Positions 25,812 to 34,590 of a DNA stretch of 64,000 bases are shown piece by piece. How positions within the stretch are numbered: position 1 is the stretch's first letter; each line of letters opens with the position of its first letter. Below the pieces are notes generated by a model that was given only the letters and a program-made list of their open reading frames with translations, had not been told where the DNA came from and searched no databases. The position numbers and the translations under genes were made by a program. This DNA comes from Chthonomonas sp. UBA2017 (GTDB lineage Bacteria > Armatimonadota > Fimbriimonadia > Fimbriimonadales > Fimbriimonadaceae). The DNA is taken from NCBI GenBank assembly GCA_002335425.1, contig DDCB01000017.1, forward strand, positions 40,236 through 104,235, in the 5' to 3' direction.

Positions 25812-26705
25812 CTAAGCCCGCAACCGAGCTTGAGGCCGGGTGCTCAGCCAAACGCCCAGGAGGACGATCGCCAGACCCACGCCCTGAAGGATGCCCAAAG
25901 GCCGGCCGAGGACCAGCCAAGTCGACGCTGCGGCGACCGGGGGAACAAAGAACTGATAAAGCATGGCGGTCTGGGGGCCGATTTTCTTCACACCAGAATA
26001 GAATCCCAAGAAGCCGAGCCCGCCGGCGAGAATCGAGATGTGCGCGAGCATCCCCCAACTCACCGGCTTCAGTGCGGCGAAATCGGTCTCCAAAACTGCT
26101 GAAAATCCGTAAGGGATCAGAACAATCAGGGCCGCCGGGATGCCGCCCGCCAGAGTCCGGAGCGGGCCCAAAGTTTCGGTCAGGGGTTTCGATATCACCA
26201 CACAGACCGCCCAAAGAACGGCCGCCGAAAAAATCAGGCCATAGCCGAGCCAGGTCGATGAACTGCCGTCGTGGCCCTCAAGAACGATCAGGCCGACCCC
26301 AAAAATCGCCACCACAGCGCCGACAACGGATAGCAAGCTCAAAGGAGCCTGGCGGAGCCCCGCGCGAATCAAACTCACCCAAAGCGGGCTCGTGCTGATG
26401 ATGATCGAGGCCTCCGCCGGGTTGGTATGCCGCATGCCTTCGAGAAACAGGACCATATAGACGCCTAAGGAGAGAAAGCCCAAGCCTCGAACGCGCCACA
26501 AATCCGGGGCCTCAACTCGGACCGACTGACCTCGGGCCCAAGCCCAAGGCACGACGACGGCGGCCATGATGAGCAAACGAATCAGCGCCAGTGCCTGGGC
26601 CGACATCTGGTGATAGAGCACCGCAATCGCCGGAAAATTAAAACCCCAGGCCAGAACCGTGAGGGCCAGGGGTGTACTCCATTTTGGGGATGCGGCGTCC
26701 GCCAT
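25812..26705 (-). CDS. EamA-family (DMT) transporter
   Basis: A 297-residue polytopic membrane protein with about ten hydrophobic helices in two homologous halves, the architecture of drug/metabolite transporters. Typical features are the first helix ALTVLAWGFNFPAIAVLYHQMSAQALALIRLLI, the GHDGSSSTWLGYGLIFSAAVLWAV start of the second half, and the closing helix pair with LGRPLGILQGVGLAIVLLGVWLSTR. The family exports amino acids, nucleotides or other metabolites; the substrate is unknown. It is the only gene in its transcript as far as seen, 40 nt upstream of argS on the same strand. Confidence 0.9.
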   Translation of the reverse strand: MADAASPKWSTPLALTVLAWGFNFPAIAVLYHQMSAQALALIRLLIMAAVVVPWAWARGQSVRVEAPDLWRVRGLGFLSLGVYMVLFLEGMRHTNPAEASIIISTSPLWVSLIRAGLRQAPLSLLSVVGAVVAIFGVGLIVLEGHDGSSSTWLGYGLIFSAAVLWAVCVVISKPLTETLGPLRTLAGGIPAALIVLIPYGFSAVLETDFAALKPVSWGMLAHISILAGGLGFLGFYSGVKKIGPQTAMLYQFFVPPVAAASTWLVLGRPLGILQGVGLAIVLLGVWLSTRPQARLRA

Positions 26706-26712
26706 GAGGTTC

Positions 26713-26718
26713 AGTATG
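26713..26718 (-). promoter_or_regulatory. -10-like hexamer CATACT, leaderless position (EamA gene)
   Basis: CATACT on the minus strand, 7 nt before the EamA ATG. Confidence 0.4.
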
Positions 26719-26816
26719 GCCCGTTCCGGGGCCGGGCTCCCGGCGATTCAGCAACTCAACCTAACGGATTCTATAGCGGCCTCCGAAAATTCCCAGTGTG
26801 AAGCGGTGACTCGTTG

Positions 26817-28535
26817 ATGACCGACTTAGAATTCGCACGTGTAGGCCTCTATCTTTCGCCGGATGACCCTTATGCCAACTGGTACAAGGAGGCGCTGGAT
26901 CATTTTGGTCTCGCCTATGAACTGATCGATATTGCCTTGCTCAACCAGATGGGCGCGGTCGATGTGCTGGTTTTGGCGGGCGCAGGAACGTTGAAGCCCG
27001 ACGAGGTTGAGTTGGTCCACCGCTGGATTCGCCAAGGCGGCAGCCTTGTGGTCAGCCCGACGACGTGGGGGCTGGACTCAGTATTGGGAGTCATGCCGCG
27101 CAACGAGTCGGCACAACCCTCTCGGGAGCTTTTGGTGCCGGCTCTTGACGATCCGACTCTTTGGCCCGAGGGTGCCCCGGCATCGCTGTTTTTCGGGGGG
27201 ACTTACATCGACCGGACCGACGCCGAGGTCCTCGCGACGACCTCGAACCGAGCTCCAGCGGCGACCGAGCGCAAGTGGAGCAACGGCGCTGGTTACTTCC
27301 TTTGTGCCCATCTAGGACAGACGATGGCGCTCATGCAGTCGGGGCGATCCATCGAAACCCCGATCGTCGGCCCGAGCGACGGCTCTTGTCACTTTGACCA
27401 TCGCAGCATGAAGGCCGAGTCCGGATCTCAGCTCGACTTTTGGCGAGACCGGCTCCAGACCGAAAACACGCCGAACGCCTATTTCAACGAACCACATGCC
27501 GACGTGATCAAAGAGTTTTGGTTCCGATTGATCTTGCGAGCGATCGACCGAAGTGGCAAAAGGGCGGCCATCGCTTGGATGTGGCCCCAGAATGCCGTCG
27601 GAGCGGCGTGCGTCAGCATTGAGTGCGAAGAATTCAATATCGCCCACGTCAACGCGATCTACAAGATGCTCGTGATGATGGGGGCCCCGGCCACCTGGCT
27701 CGTGGGTTTGCCGGGATATCCTCAGGATGTCTATCGCCAGCTCATCAAATGGGGCCATGACGTCGGAATGCTCTTCATCACCGACGACAGCGCGGGCTGG
27801 TCCGAAGAGCGGATGAAAATTCAGCATCTCGCGTTGTCGCGAGCGGCGAGCCTCAGCAATATGATTTCTGCCCGACCCGTCGCGGGTCGCTGGTTCCGCC
27901 ACCAAGTGTTCTACGACCTTTGCGAAGTCGCGGGCTCGCGAATCAGCCTGAGCAAAGGCGGACGCCAAGCAGGAACCAGCGGATTCCTCTTCGGCACGGC
28001 CCACCCGTTCTTCCCACAAAAGCGAGACGGATCGAGCTACCGGGTCCTGGAGATGCCTTACCTTGCGTTTTTACCAGGAGTCCAAACCCCGGACGAGATT
28101 ATTGAGGCCCTCTTGCCCCGGGTCGTCGAGCGACATGGCTGCTTCCACTTTGGCTACACCAGCACCGGCATCGCCACCGCCGCAAGCGCCAATGGGCTCC
28201 GACGGGCCGTGAGCTTGGCCAAGCAGCAAGGCCTCGAAGTCTTCACCGCAAGCACCCTTTATCACTTTGAAAAGACGCGCCGAAATCTGCGAAAGAAGAT
28301 CACCACCAGCGAGGGCAAGCTCTACATGCAAGTGATTGCAGACCAAGACCTCGAAGGGTTGACCTGGCTTGTGGGTGAGTCGGCGCTCGATGTGGTCGTG
28401 AATGGCCGTCGGGCGAACACCGAGACGGTGCGTCGATTCGGTCGAATCTGGACTGCGGTGACGCTGGACCTTGAGGCGAAAACCACTTGTGAGCTCTCGT
28501 TCGAGCGGAGCGAAGTCCAGCAAGCCGCCGCTTAA
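26817..28535 (+). CDS. Two-domain protein: GATase-like N-terminus and polysaccharide-deacetylase-like C-terminus
   Basis: A 572-residue soluble protein. Residues about 5-110 look like a class I glutamine-amidotransferase-like fold (VDVLVLAGAGTLKPDEVELVHRWIRQGGSLVVS). Residues about 250-480 resemble a NodB-type deacetylase barrel: ACVSIECEEFNIAHVNAIYKMLVMMGAPATWLVGLPG, then LIKWGHDVGMLF. In active NodB enzymes the latter motif normally ends in a metal-binding histidine; here it does not, so catalysis is doubtful. No signal peptide. ATG 26817 is taken; TTG 26814 is adjacent. I cannot name a function. Confidence 0.72.
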   Translation: MTDLEFARVGLYLSPDDPYANWYKEALDHFGLAYELIDIALLNQMGAVDVLVLAGAGTLKPDEVELVHRWIRQGGSLVVSPTTWGLDSVLGVMPRNESAQPSRELLVPALDDPTLWPEGAPASLFFGGTYIDRTDAEVLATTSNRAPAATERKWSNGAGYFLCAHLGQTMALMQSGRSIETPIVGPSDGSCHFDHRSMKAESGSQLDFWRDRLQTENTPNAYFNEPHADVIKEFWFRLILRAIDRSGKRAAIAWMWPQNAVGAACVSIECEEFNIAHVNAIYKMLVMMGAPATWLVGLPGYPQDVYRQLIKWGHDVGMLFITDDSAGWSEERMKIQHLALSRAASLSNMISARPVAGRWFRHQVFYDLCEVAGSRISLSKGGRQAGTSGFLFGTAHPFFPQKRDGSSYRVLEMPYLAFLPGVQTPDEIIEALLPRVVERHGCFHFGYTSTGIATAASANGLRRAVSLAKQQGLEVFTASTLYHFEKTRRNLRKKITTSEGKLYMQVIADQDLEGLTWLVGESALDVVVNGRRANTETVRRFGRIWTAVTLDLEAKTTCELSFERSEVQQAAA

Positions 28536-29188
28536 GTCAGGCCCAATGCCTTCAGGCTCACGTGGCGATGGTGGCCTATGATCACATGGTCGAGGAGCAA
28601 CACGTCAAGCATCTTGCCTGCTTCGCGGAGCTTCTTCGTCACCTCGATGTCTTCGGGGCTCGGAGTGGGGTCGCCGCTGGGGTGATTGTGGACCACTATG
28701 AACCCCACAGCCCCGACTCGCACTGCTTCGCGAAGCACTTCGCGAGGTCCTAACACACTTGCATTGGCGGTGCCGATGTGGATCGTGCGATGCGCCAAGA
28801 CCTGATTCTTCGAATCGAGATAAAGCGCGCAGACGTGCTCTTTTGTTTCGTCCCGCATCCATTCGAAAATCTGGGCGACGTCTTCGGGCCGACTGATGAC
28901 ATCCACACTGCCTTTGGCGGCGGCCCCGGCTCGGCGGCCGAGCTCGACTGCCGCCAGAAATCGAGTCGCCTCGAAGGGGGGCAAGCTCGTGTACTCCATC
29001 ACATCGACCACGCTCTGATCGACAAAGCCCTTGATGGCGAAGCGCCGGAGCCAGTCGCGACAGATCGGTTCGCGGGCGGTCGCGTCGTCCGGGTCGGACG
29101 CGATCCCCAGGGCCAAGAGGTCGATCGCAGTGACCGACCGCAAACCCAATCGGGTCGCGCGCTCATAGGGGGTCTCGTAGTCGTTCAT
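28532..29188 (-). CDS. radC: RadC-family JAB/MPN domain protein
   Basis: A 218-residue protein. An N-terminal helix-hairpin-helix-like region (about 1-80) is followed by the JAB metalloprotease-like domain with LYLDSKNQVLAHRTIHIGTAN, VGAVGFIVVHNHPSGDPTPSPEDIEVTKKL and LLDHVIIG. HNHPSGD holds the zinc-binding His-x-His and Asp. Despite the gene name, a DNA-repair role for RadC is not established. It overlaps the stop of the RluD-family gene by 4 nt and ends by overlapping the convergent plus-strand gene by 4 nt. Confidence 0.93.
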   Translation of the reverse strand: MNDYETPYERATRLGLRSVTAIDLLALGIASDPDDATAREPICRDWLRRFAIKGFVDQSVVDVMEYTSLPPFEATRFLAAVELGRRAGAAAKGSVDVISRPEDVAQIFEWMRDETKEHVCALYLDSKNQVLAHRTIHIGTANASVLGPREVLREAVRVGAVGFIVVHNHPSGDPTPSPEDIEVTKKLREAGKMLDVLLLDHVIIGHHRHVSLKALGLT

Positions 29189-30117
29189 GAGCCTTGCCCC
29201 TCATCATAACTCCAATTTCTCAGAGCGTCGAGCTGGACCCACTCCCGAGCGATGAAGTCGGGAGGAGGCGTTGCAAAGGCCTCGATCTCGACTCCCGTTC
29301 GGGGCTGGCGAATACGGAGATATGCGGCGTGAAGTTGAAGCGCTTCATCGTGGAGCCTCTGGGGGGCATACACTCGATCTCCGACCACCGGGAGTCCGAT
29401 GGCCGCGCAATGCACTCGGATCTGGTGGGTCCGGCCCGTCTGGAGCCGACAAGCCAGCAGACACCGCCCGCCTCCGACGCCCCGCCGAAGGACCTTCATC
29501 TGCGTGAGGGCGGGCTTGCCCTGAGGAACCACTGCCATCGCGATGCGACGTCGCGGATCTCGTCCCAAAGGTGCTTCGACCTGAAATCGATCCAGCTCTG
29601 GGGTCCCCTCAACGAGCGCGACATAGCGCCTTTCGGCCCGCTTCTCCGCAATCTCGGCGGCTAATCGCTGGTGCGCCAAGTCGTTTTTTGCGACCACCAA
29701 AAGGCCAGTGGTCTCTTTGTCCAATCTGTGGACAATCCCTGGGCGAAATGCTCCTCCGACTTCGCTCAGGCTGTGAGACCGAGCCAGGAGCGCGTGGACC
29801 AAGGTCGGGAGTCCGGCCCCCGGCGCGGGATGTGTCGCCATCCCGCGGGGCTTGTTGACAATCAAGCAGTCCTCGTCTTCGTAGACGACGTCCAGGTCCA
29901 CCGCCATCGGCGTTAGATTCTGGGCTTCGGACTCGGGCACTTCGTCAAGCTCAATCAACATGCCCTCGCGCAGCATAAAGCTCGGGCGGCGAACGACCGC
30001 ATCGACGGTCACCTCACCCGCGCTGATGAGCTTGTGCAGTTTGGTCCGGGAATGCTCGGGAAGCATTCGGGCCAGGAAGACATCCAGCCGCTCGGTTCGA
30101 TCTGCGCAAAGTTCCAC
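29185..30117 (-). CDS. rluD: RluD-family pseudouridine synthase
   Basis: A 310-residue enzyme that isomerises uridines in large-subunit rRNA. An S4 RNA-binding domain covers about residues 8-65 (ERLDVFLARMLPEHSRTKLHKLISAGEVTVDA). The catalytic core has NKPRGMATHPAPG (88-100) and GIVHRLDKETTGLLVVAKND with catalytic Asp133, then GRTHQIRVHCAAIGLPVVGDRVY. It lies 4 nt after trpA and overlaps radC, so trpA, rluD and radC form one transcript. RluD is the best match, although RluA or RluC specificity cannot be excluded. Confidence 0.92.
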   Translation of the reverse strand: MELCADRTERLDVFLARMLPEHSRTKLHKLISAGEVTVDAVVRRPSFMLREGMLIELDEVPESEAQNLTPMAVDLDVVYEDEDCLIVNKPRGMATHPAPGAGLPTLVHALLARSHSLSEVGGAFRPGIVHRLDKETTGLLVVAKNDLAHQRLAAEIAEKRAERRYVALVEGTPELDRFQVEAPLGRDPRRRIAMAVVPQGKPALTQMKVLRRGVGGGRCLLACRLQTGRTHQIRVHCAAIGLPVVGDRVYAPQRLHDEALQLHAAYLRIRQPRTGVEIEAFATPPPDFIAREWVQLDALRNWSYDEGQGS

Positions 30118-30121
30118 CGAC

Positions 30122-30913
30122 TCAGCCTCGATGGGTGGCCGCTTTGAGCTGGCGCACCCAATCTAGAACGTCCTTTCGATCCGCGCCCGAGTTCGCCAAA
30201 CGGTCGACCAAGGCGCTGCCGACGATCGCTCCGTCGGCGAACCGCGACACCGCTGCGACGTGGTCGGGGGTCGAGATTCCGAAGCCGACTGCAATCGGGG
30301 TCGACGTCCGGACTCTTAAGTCCGCCACGAGACGTTCGCTCTCATTGGCTTGTTCAGCTTGGGACCCGGTGACCCCAGTTCGAGCCACCGCATAGACGAA
30401 CCCACAACTCGCATTGGCCACGGCGTCTAACCGATCGGCTGCACTTGTGGGGGCGGCCAGAAACACTGTCGCAAGCCCCCGCGATTGCGCGATCTGAACC
30501 CACTCTCCGGCCTCTTCGGGGATCAGGTCACACACGATGACGCCGGAGACTCCGACCGCTTGACACCGGTCGGCAAAGGCTTCGAAGCCCATCTGGAGCA
30601 TGGGGTTGAGGTAGCCCATCACCACCACCGGCACGTCGACCCGGGCGCGGCCGATCGCCTCCAGGACCGCTCGGGGCGTCACCCCTCGATCCAAGGCTCG
30701 TTGGCTGCTCGCCTGAATCGACGGCCCGTCGGCAATAGGGTCGCTAAACGGCAATCCGATCTCAAGTGCGTCCGCACCGGCTTCGACCAGGTCTTCGATG
30801 AGCGTCGGGAGATCTTCGAGAGACGGGTCGCCGCCCGTAATAAAGAGGATAAGCGCCGCCTCGTTTCGGTCAGCCAACAGGCGAAAAGTCGAATCCAGAG
30901 TTGGTCGAACCAC
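30122..30913 (-). CDS. trpA: Tryptophan synthase alpha chain
   Basis: A 263-residue TIM-barrel enzyme that cleaves indole-3-glycerol phosphate to indole. The catalytic Glu51 and Asp62 sit in ADALEIGLPFSDPIADGP; further motifs are VVVMGYLNPMLQMG, GVSGVIVCDLIPEEA, GFVYAVARTGVTGSQ and PIAVGFGISTPDHV with ADGAIVGSALVD near the C-terminus. trpB is not adjacent. The start is GTG at 30913, supported by TATCCT 6 nt upstream. It is the first gene of the trpA-rluD-radC operon and diverges from the CapA-like gene. Confidence 0.95.
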   Translation of the reverse strand: MVRPTLDSTFRLLADRNEAALILFITGGDPSLEDLPTLIEDLVEAGADALEIGLPFSDPIADGPSIQASSQRALDRGVTPRAVLEAIGRARVDVPVVVMGYLNPMLQMGFEAFADRCQAVGVSGVIVCDLIPEEAGEWVQIAQSRGLATVFLAAPTSAADRLDAVANASCGFVYAVARTGVTGSQAEQANESERLVADLRVRTSTPIAVGFGISTPDHVAAVSRFADGAIVGSALVDRLANSGADRKDVLDWVRQLKAATHRG

Positions 30914-30919
30914 GACGAG

Positions 30920-30925
30920 AGGATA
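30920..30925 (-). promoter_or_regulatory. -10-like hexamer TATCCT, leaderless position (trpA)
   Basis: TATCCT on the minus strand lies 6 nt before the trpA GTG. The divergent CapA-gene element is only 10 nt away on the other strand. Confidence 0.6.
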
Positions 30926-30935
30926 CTCGACCCGC

Positions 30936-30941
30936 TAAACT
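30936..30941 (+). promoter_or_regulatory. -10-like hexamer TAAACT, leaderless position (CapA-like gene)
   Basis: TAAACT lies 6 nt before ATG 30948; no Shine-Dalgarno sequence is visible. Confidence 0.55.
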
Positions 30942-30947
30942 GGACCC

Positions 30948-31970
30948 ATGGGAAGCTGGATGGCTCCGCTCATTGTGCTCGCTTCGGGTTCGAGCTGGAC
31001 TCTCGTCGTGGGGGGCGACATCATGCTCAATGGAGTAGCCCCCAGCCGGCAGCCGTTTCGAGACGTTGCTCAGATCTTTCGGAAAGCCGATGTCGCATAC
31101 GCGAACCTTGAGATTCCCCTGACCACTGCCATCACCCGGACTCCGCACAAGTCGGCCGCCGCCATCGCCGCTCGCGACCAGTTCGTCCTGAAGGCCGACC
31201 CCGGGCACGCAGCGGGCCTCTCTCAAGCCGGATTCGACCTGCTCAGCCTCGCCAACAACCACGCGATGGACTACGGAGTGGCTGGACTCAAGCAGATGCG
31301 AGGCCTCCTCTCGCGCCAAGGGATCAAGCACAACGGCGCCGGGGGCAACCTCGCCGATGCGGAAAAGCCCGCGGTCTATACGGCTTCCAACGGGATGAGG
31401 GTCGCCTTGGTCAGCTTTCTGGCATTTCGCGGGTGGCCCGGGCTCAAAGCATGCTGGCCCGCCACCGAAACAGGGCCAGGAATTGCGGTACTTCGCTTCA
31501 ATGGGGAGGTCAATGCCGCGGCGCGAACGCGAATCAGCCAGGTCGTTGCGGGCGCCCGGGCTCTCGCTGACTTAGTCCTGGTTGCTCCGCATTGGGGGCT
31601 GGAGAAGCAGACGGTGCCGACCAGCTATCAAGTCGCGCTCGGACGTGCCTGGATCGACGCGGGCGCGGATGTCGTCGTTGGCGCGCACCCACATGTCCTC
31701 CAAGGGGCGGAGCTTTATCAAGATCGACCGATTTTCTATTCGATGGGCAATCTGGTCTCGCCGCGCGGGGGCACGACCGGCCTCGTGCGGCTGACCTTCG
31801 AAAAGCGCGCCTTTCGCAAAGCTGAATTCATTCCGGCTCGGATTCAATCCGGCCGGGTCACCCCAAGTGCACGGTCGAAGGATTCGAACACGCGATTTTC
31901 GGCGCTGGGGGCAAGAATCCAATCGGCATATCCTCACGCCCGCAGCCGAAACCTCCCGCTCGCGCCGTGA
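30948..31970 (+). CDS. CapA-family (PgsA-like) metallophosphoesterase-fold protein
   Basis: A 340-residue protein with a short hydrophobic N-terminus (signal-like, MGSWMAPLIVLASGSSWT). The CapA/PgsA pattern is clear: LVVGGDIMLNG near residue 24, YANLEIPLT, DLLSLANNHAMDYGVAGLKQM, LVLVAPHWGLEKQTVPTSYQ, GADVVVGAHPHVLQGAELYQDRPIFYSMGN. Relatives take part in capsule or poly-gamma-glutamate synthesis, but many lie outside such clusters, as here. The 3' end overlaps the lipid kinase gene (GTGA). Confidence 0.9.
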   Translation: MGSWMAPLIVLASGSSWTLVVGGDIMLNGVAPSRQPFRDVAQIFRKADVAYANLEIPLTTAITRTPHKSAAAIAARDQFVLKADPGHAAGLSQAGFDLLSLANNHAMDYGVAGLKQMRGLLSRQGIKHNGAGGNLADAEKPAVYTASNGMRVALVSFLAFRGWPGLKACWPATETGPGIAVLRFNGEVNAAARTRISQVVAGARALADLVLVAPHWGLEKQTVPTSYQVALGRAWIDAGADVVVGAHPHVLQGAELYQDRPIFYSMGNLVSPRGGTTGLVRLTFEKRAFRKAEFIPARIQSGRVTPSARSKDSNTRFSALGARIQSAYPHARSRNLPLAP

Positions 31971-32881
31971 AGATCGTCGTGCTTTCGAATCCAGCCTCGG
32001 GACGGGGGCGAGCCCAACATCGCCTCGAAGTGGTGAGGTCTCTCGCCGGGCAACAAGGTGTCGATCTCCACATTCAGTTCACCGAGCGTCCGGGTGAGGC
32101 GGCTCGGACGGGAGAACTCGCCCCCGGATCGGCCGGGGCACTTGCACGGGCGGCCGTCGAGTCCGGGGCCGACCTCGTTGTGGCGGCGGGCGGCGACGGC
32201 ACGATTGGGGAGGTCGTCCATGGCCTTTTGGGAAGCTCAATCCCCCTCGGCATCCTTCCTCTTGGGACCGGAAACGACTTTGTTCGCACCGTCGGCCTCC
32301 CCATCGACCCGGAGGCGGCCCTTCAGGTCTGGACCCACGGCGAGGATCGCCGGATCGACGTGGTCCAAGGTCCCCATGGCTGCTTCTTGAACGTCGCGGG
32401 GTGTGGTTTTGACGCCGAGGTTGCGTTGCGAGTGAATCAAGGCTATCGGTGGGTCAGCGGGACGGCGGCGTACCTCTTGGCTGTCCTGGAGACCCTCCGA
32501 AAGGCTCGACCCAAAAGGCTCCATCTCGTGATCGATGGCCAGGAACACACCTTCGAAATGATGCTCTGCGCGCTGGCGAACGCCCGATTTTATGGTGGCG
32601 GGATGGTCATTGCCCCTTCGGCGTCGGTGGAGGACGGCCTCATGGACTTGGTGGTCGTCGGCAACGTGAGCCGATGGGAGTTCTTGAGGGCGCTACCTCG
32701 GGTCTTTCGGGGGACTCACCTCCAGCATCCCAAAGTGACCTATCTGCAGGGTCGGCGGGTGGAGCTGACTGGCCCCGAGCCGCTCCCGCTACTCGCCGAT
32801 GGAGAGACGATCGGGATGACCCCCGCTGTCTTTGAGGTCCTCCCCCGGGCGCTGGCCTTGCGAGTGCCCCGACTGACCTAA
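31967..32881 (+). CDS. Diacylglycerol-kinase-family lipid kinase (YegS-like)
   Basis: A 304-residue enzyme with the DAGK catalytic fold: VVLSNPASGRGRA at the N-terminus, VAAGGDGTIGEVVHGLLGSSIPLGILPLGTGNDFVRTVGLP (about 64-105) holding the nucleotide-binding GGDGT, then CALANARFYGGGMVIAPSASVEDGLMDLVVV. These enzymes phosphorylate diacylglycerol, undecaprenol or related lipids; the substrate is not determined. The start is GTG 31967, overlapping the stop of the CapA-like gene. The end is 21 nt before the next gene. Confidence 0.92.
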   Translation: MKIVVLSNPASGRGRAQHRLEVVRSLAGQQGVDLHIQFTERPGEAARTGELAPGSAGALARAAVESGADLVVAAGGDGTIGEVVHGLLGSSIPLGILPLGTGNDFVRTVGLPIDPEAALQVWTHGEDRRIDVVQGPHGCFLNVAGCGFDAEVALRVNQGYRWVSGTAAYLLAVLETLRKARPKRLHLVIDGQEHTFEMMLCALANARFYGGGMVIAPSASVEDGLMDLVVVGNVSRWEFLRALPRVFRGTHLQHPKVTYLQGRRVELTGPEPLPLLADGETIGMTPAVFEVLPRALALRVPRLT

Positions 32882-32890
32882 AATCTGAAG

Positions 32891-32896
32891 TACGAT
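32891..32896 (+). promoter_or_regulatory. -10-like hexamer TACGAT, leaderless position
   Basis: TACGAT lies 6 nt before ATG 32903, within the 21-nt gap after the lipid kinase gene. Confidence 0.5.
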
Positions 32897-32902
32897 AAGT
32901 TC

Positions 32903-33610
32903 ATGCTCACAGCGCTCTTGTTGGCCTTCGCCATGAACCCGCCCAAGCCCGCGATCACCGTTGAGAATCGTCAGGCGGCGGGTGCCCAAGTCCAGATCGT
33001 TCGGATTCCTCTCAAGGACCGGACTTTTCGAGTCTCTCCCATCGTCGCCAAGAGCTTTCCCGGCGGGGACGAAGCCGCCACCGCCATGGTCAAGAGAACC
33101 GGCGCTCTTGCGGCAGTCAATGGCGCTTACTTCAGTCGAACCACGTTGCTGCCGATCGGGGACGTCTTGGTCGATGGAGAACTCATCCATTCCGGCCGAA
33201 TGGGGACTGCGCTCATCCTGAGCCCGGATGGGACCGCTCGCATCGAGCGTGTCGTTCGGCACAAGACGATGAATTGGGAGGGCGAAGAGACGGTTTTGGC
33301 CTGCGGCCCGCAACTTGTGCAAAAGGGAAAAAAGGACGTCGATCCCGCGGCGGAGGGTTTTCGCGATCCGGCAATTATGGGATCGATCCCTCGAATGGGC
33401 ATCGGCTTGACGGCAGGTTCAGAACTCCTTTTTGTCCATGTTCGGACTCGGGTCAGCTTCGAAAAGATGGCCGAGGTCTTCGTGGCGCTTGGCTGTGAGT
33501 CGGCCCTGAACTTGGACGGCGGAGCGAGCTTGTTCCTGTTTGCCAACGGCAAGACGCTTATCCCGGCGGGTCGCAAGCTTCCGGTCTTGCTGGGCGTCTT
33601 TCGCCGCTGA
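32903..33610 (+). CDS. Phosphodiester-glycosidase-domain (NAGPA-like) protein
   Basis: A 235-residue protein with the NAGPA/DUF2233 pattern: ALAAVNGAYFSRTTLLPIGDVLVDGELI in the first half and ESALNLDGGASLFLFANG near the end, where the Asp-Gly-Gly motif is a hallmark. Family members hydrolyse phosphodiester-linked sugars or process cell-wall glycans. The N-terminus MLTALLLAFAMNPPKP is a short hydrophobic stretch that could be a signal peptide. A -10-like element directly before the ATG suggests its own promoter. Confidence 0.87.
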   Translation: MLTALLLAFAMNPPKPAITVENRQAAGAQVQIVRIPLKDRTFRVSPIVAKSFPGGDEAATAMVKRTGALAAVNGAYFSRTTLLPIGDVLVDGELIHSGRMGTALILSPDGTARIERVVRHKTMNWEGEETVLACGPQLVQKGKKDVDPAAEGFRDPAIMGSIPRMGIGLTAGSELLFVHVRTRVSFEKMAEVFVALGCESALNLDGGASLFLFANGKTLIPAGRKLPVLLGVFRR

Positions 33611-33622
33611 GCTGGACTGAGG

Positions 33623-33628
33623 TATTCT
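33623..33628 (+). promoter_or_regulatory. -10-like hexamer TATTCT, leaderless position (PhnD-like gene)
   Basis: TATTCT lies 8 nt before ATG 33637. Confidence 0.45.
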
Positions 33629-33636
33629 GCACGGAA

Positions 33637-34590
33637 ATGTCTTCTTTGAATTGGGGTCGTCCATGGGTTTTGGGGGTGCTGGCTTGGGTTTTGATCGGGT
33701 GCCAATCGGGCTCCTCGGCCCCATCGGGACCGGATCATCACGGCGCTGCCGGTCGAACTGCCGACCCCGAGCGAATTGTCATCGCTTTTCAGCGGCAAAA
33801 GAACCCGGCCGAGGTCGAAAAGAGCGCCCAAGAAGTTGGAGCTTACTTGCAAAGCAAGATCGGAATTCCTGTCGAAGTCAAGGTTCCCACCACATTTGCC
33901 GCGAGTGTCCAAGCCCTCGTGAGTGGTTCGGCCCAAGTCGCCTATCTCAGCTCGGTGCCGTATCTTTTAGCCAAGCGCGACGCGCCGGTCGGGATTTTGT
34001 TGGCCGAAGAGCGCTCGGGCAAAACGGAGTACGACGGCATCTTTGTCGTCTCGAGGACGAGTTCGATTGAAGACTTAGCCGGACTCAAAGGCAAGCGAAT
34101 GGCCTTCACCAGCGCAACGAGCATGAGCGGGTACCTCGCGCCGATGAACCAACTCATCGAACAAGGTTTAATCGAAGAAAATGGCAAACCTGAGTCGTTC
34201 TTTGGCAAGGTTTTTTATGCGGGTGGGTACGACTTGGCGCTTCGTGCCGTCCTGAGCGGACAAGCAGATGTCGCCGCGGTGAGCGACTACACGATGGAGG
34301 GCCCGACGGCTGACGTCTACTTGAAGCCGGACGAGCGAAAAAATTTGAGGATTCTCGCGCGAGTGCCGGGCGTGCCGAGCCACCTCGTCGCAGTTCGCAC
34401 GAACCTCAGCCCGGAGCTTCGCACGAAGATCAAGAACGCTCTGCTCGATCTTTCGCGAGAAAAGCCCGAAGCGCTCATCCAAGTCTATGGCGCGACCAAG
34501 CTCGTCGAAGTGGATGAACGAGCCCATGTGAGAACCGCGGAAGAGACGCTGCGCCGCACCGGCGTTCCGCTGGACGGCCTCGTCAAATGA
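33637..34590 (+). CDS. Phosphate/phosphonate ABC transporter substrate-binding lipoprotein (PhnD-like)
   Basis: A 317-residue lipoprotein; signal sequence with lipobox LIGC (cysteine about residue 22). The mature part matches the PhnD/PtxB type: IVIAFQRQKNPAEVEKSAQEVGAYLQSKIGIPVEVKVPTTFAASVQALVSGSAQVAYLSSVPYLLA, later LAGLKGKRMAFTSATSMSGYLAPMNQL, FYAGGYDLALRAVLSGQADVAAVSDYT and RVPGVPSHLVAVRTNLSPEL. These bind phosphonates or phosphite outside the inner membrane. It overlaps the transporter gene by 4 nt, so both are made together. Confidence 0.9.
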   Translation: MSSLNWGRPWVLGVLAWVLIGCQSGSSAPSGPDHHGAAGRTADPERIVIAFQRQKNPAEVEKSAQEVGAYLQSKIGIPVEVKVPTTFAASVQALVSGSAQVAYLSSVPYLLAKRDAPVGILLAEERSGKTEYDGIFVVSRTSSIEDLAGLKGKRMAFTSATSMSGYLAPMNQLIEQGLIEENGKPESFFGKVFYAGGYDLALRAVLSGQADVAAVSDYTMEGPTADVYLKPDERKNLRILARVPGVPSHLVAVRTNLSPELRTKIKNALLDLSREKPEALIQVYGATKLVEVDERAHVRTAEETLRRTGVPLDGLVK

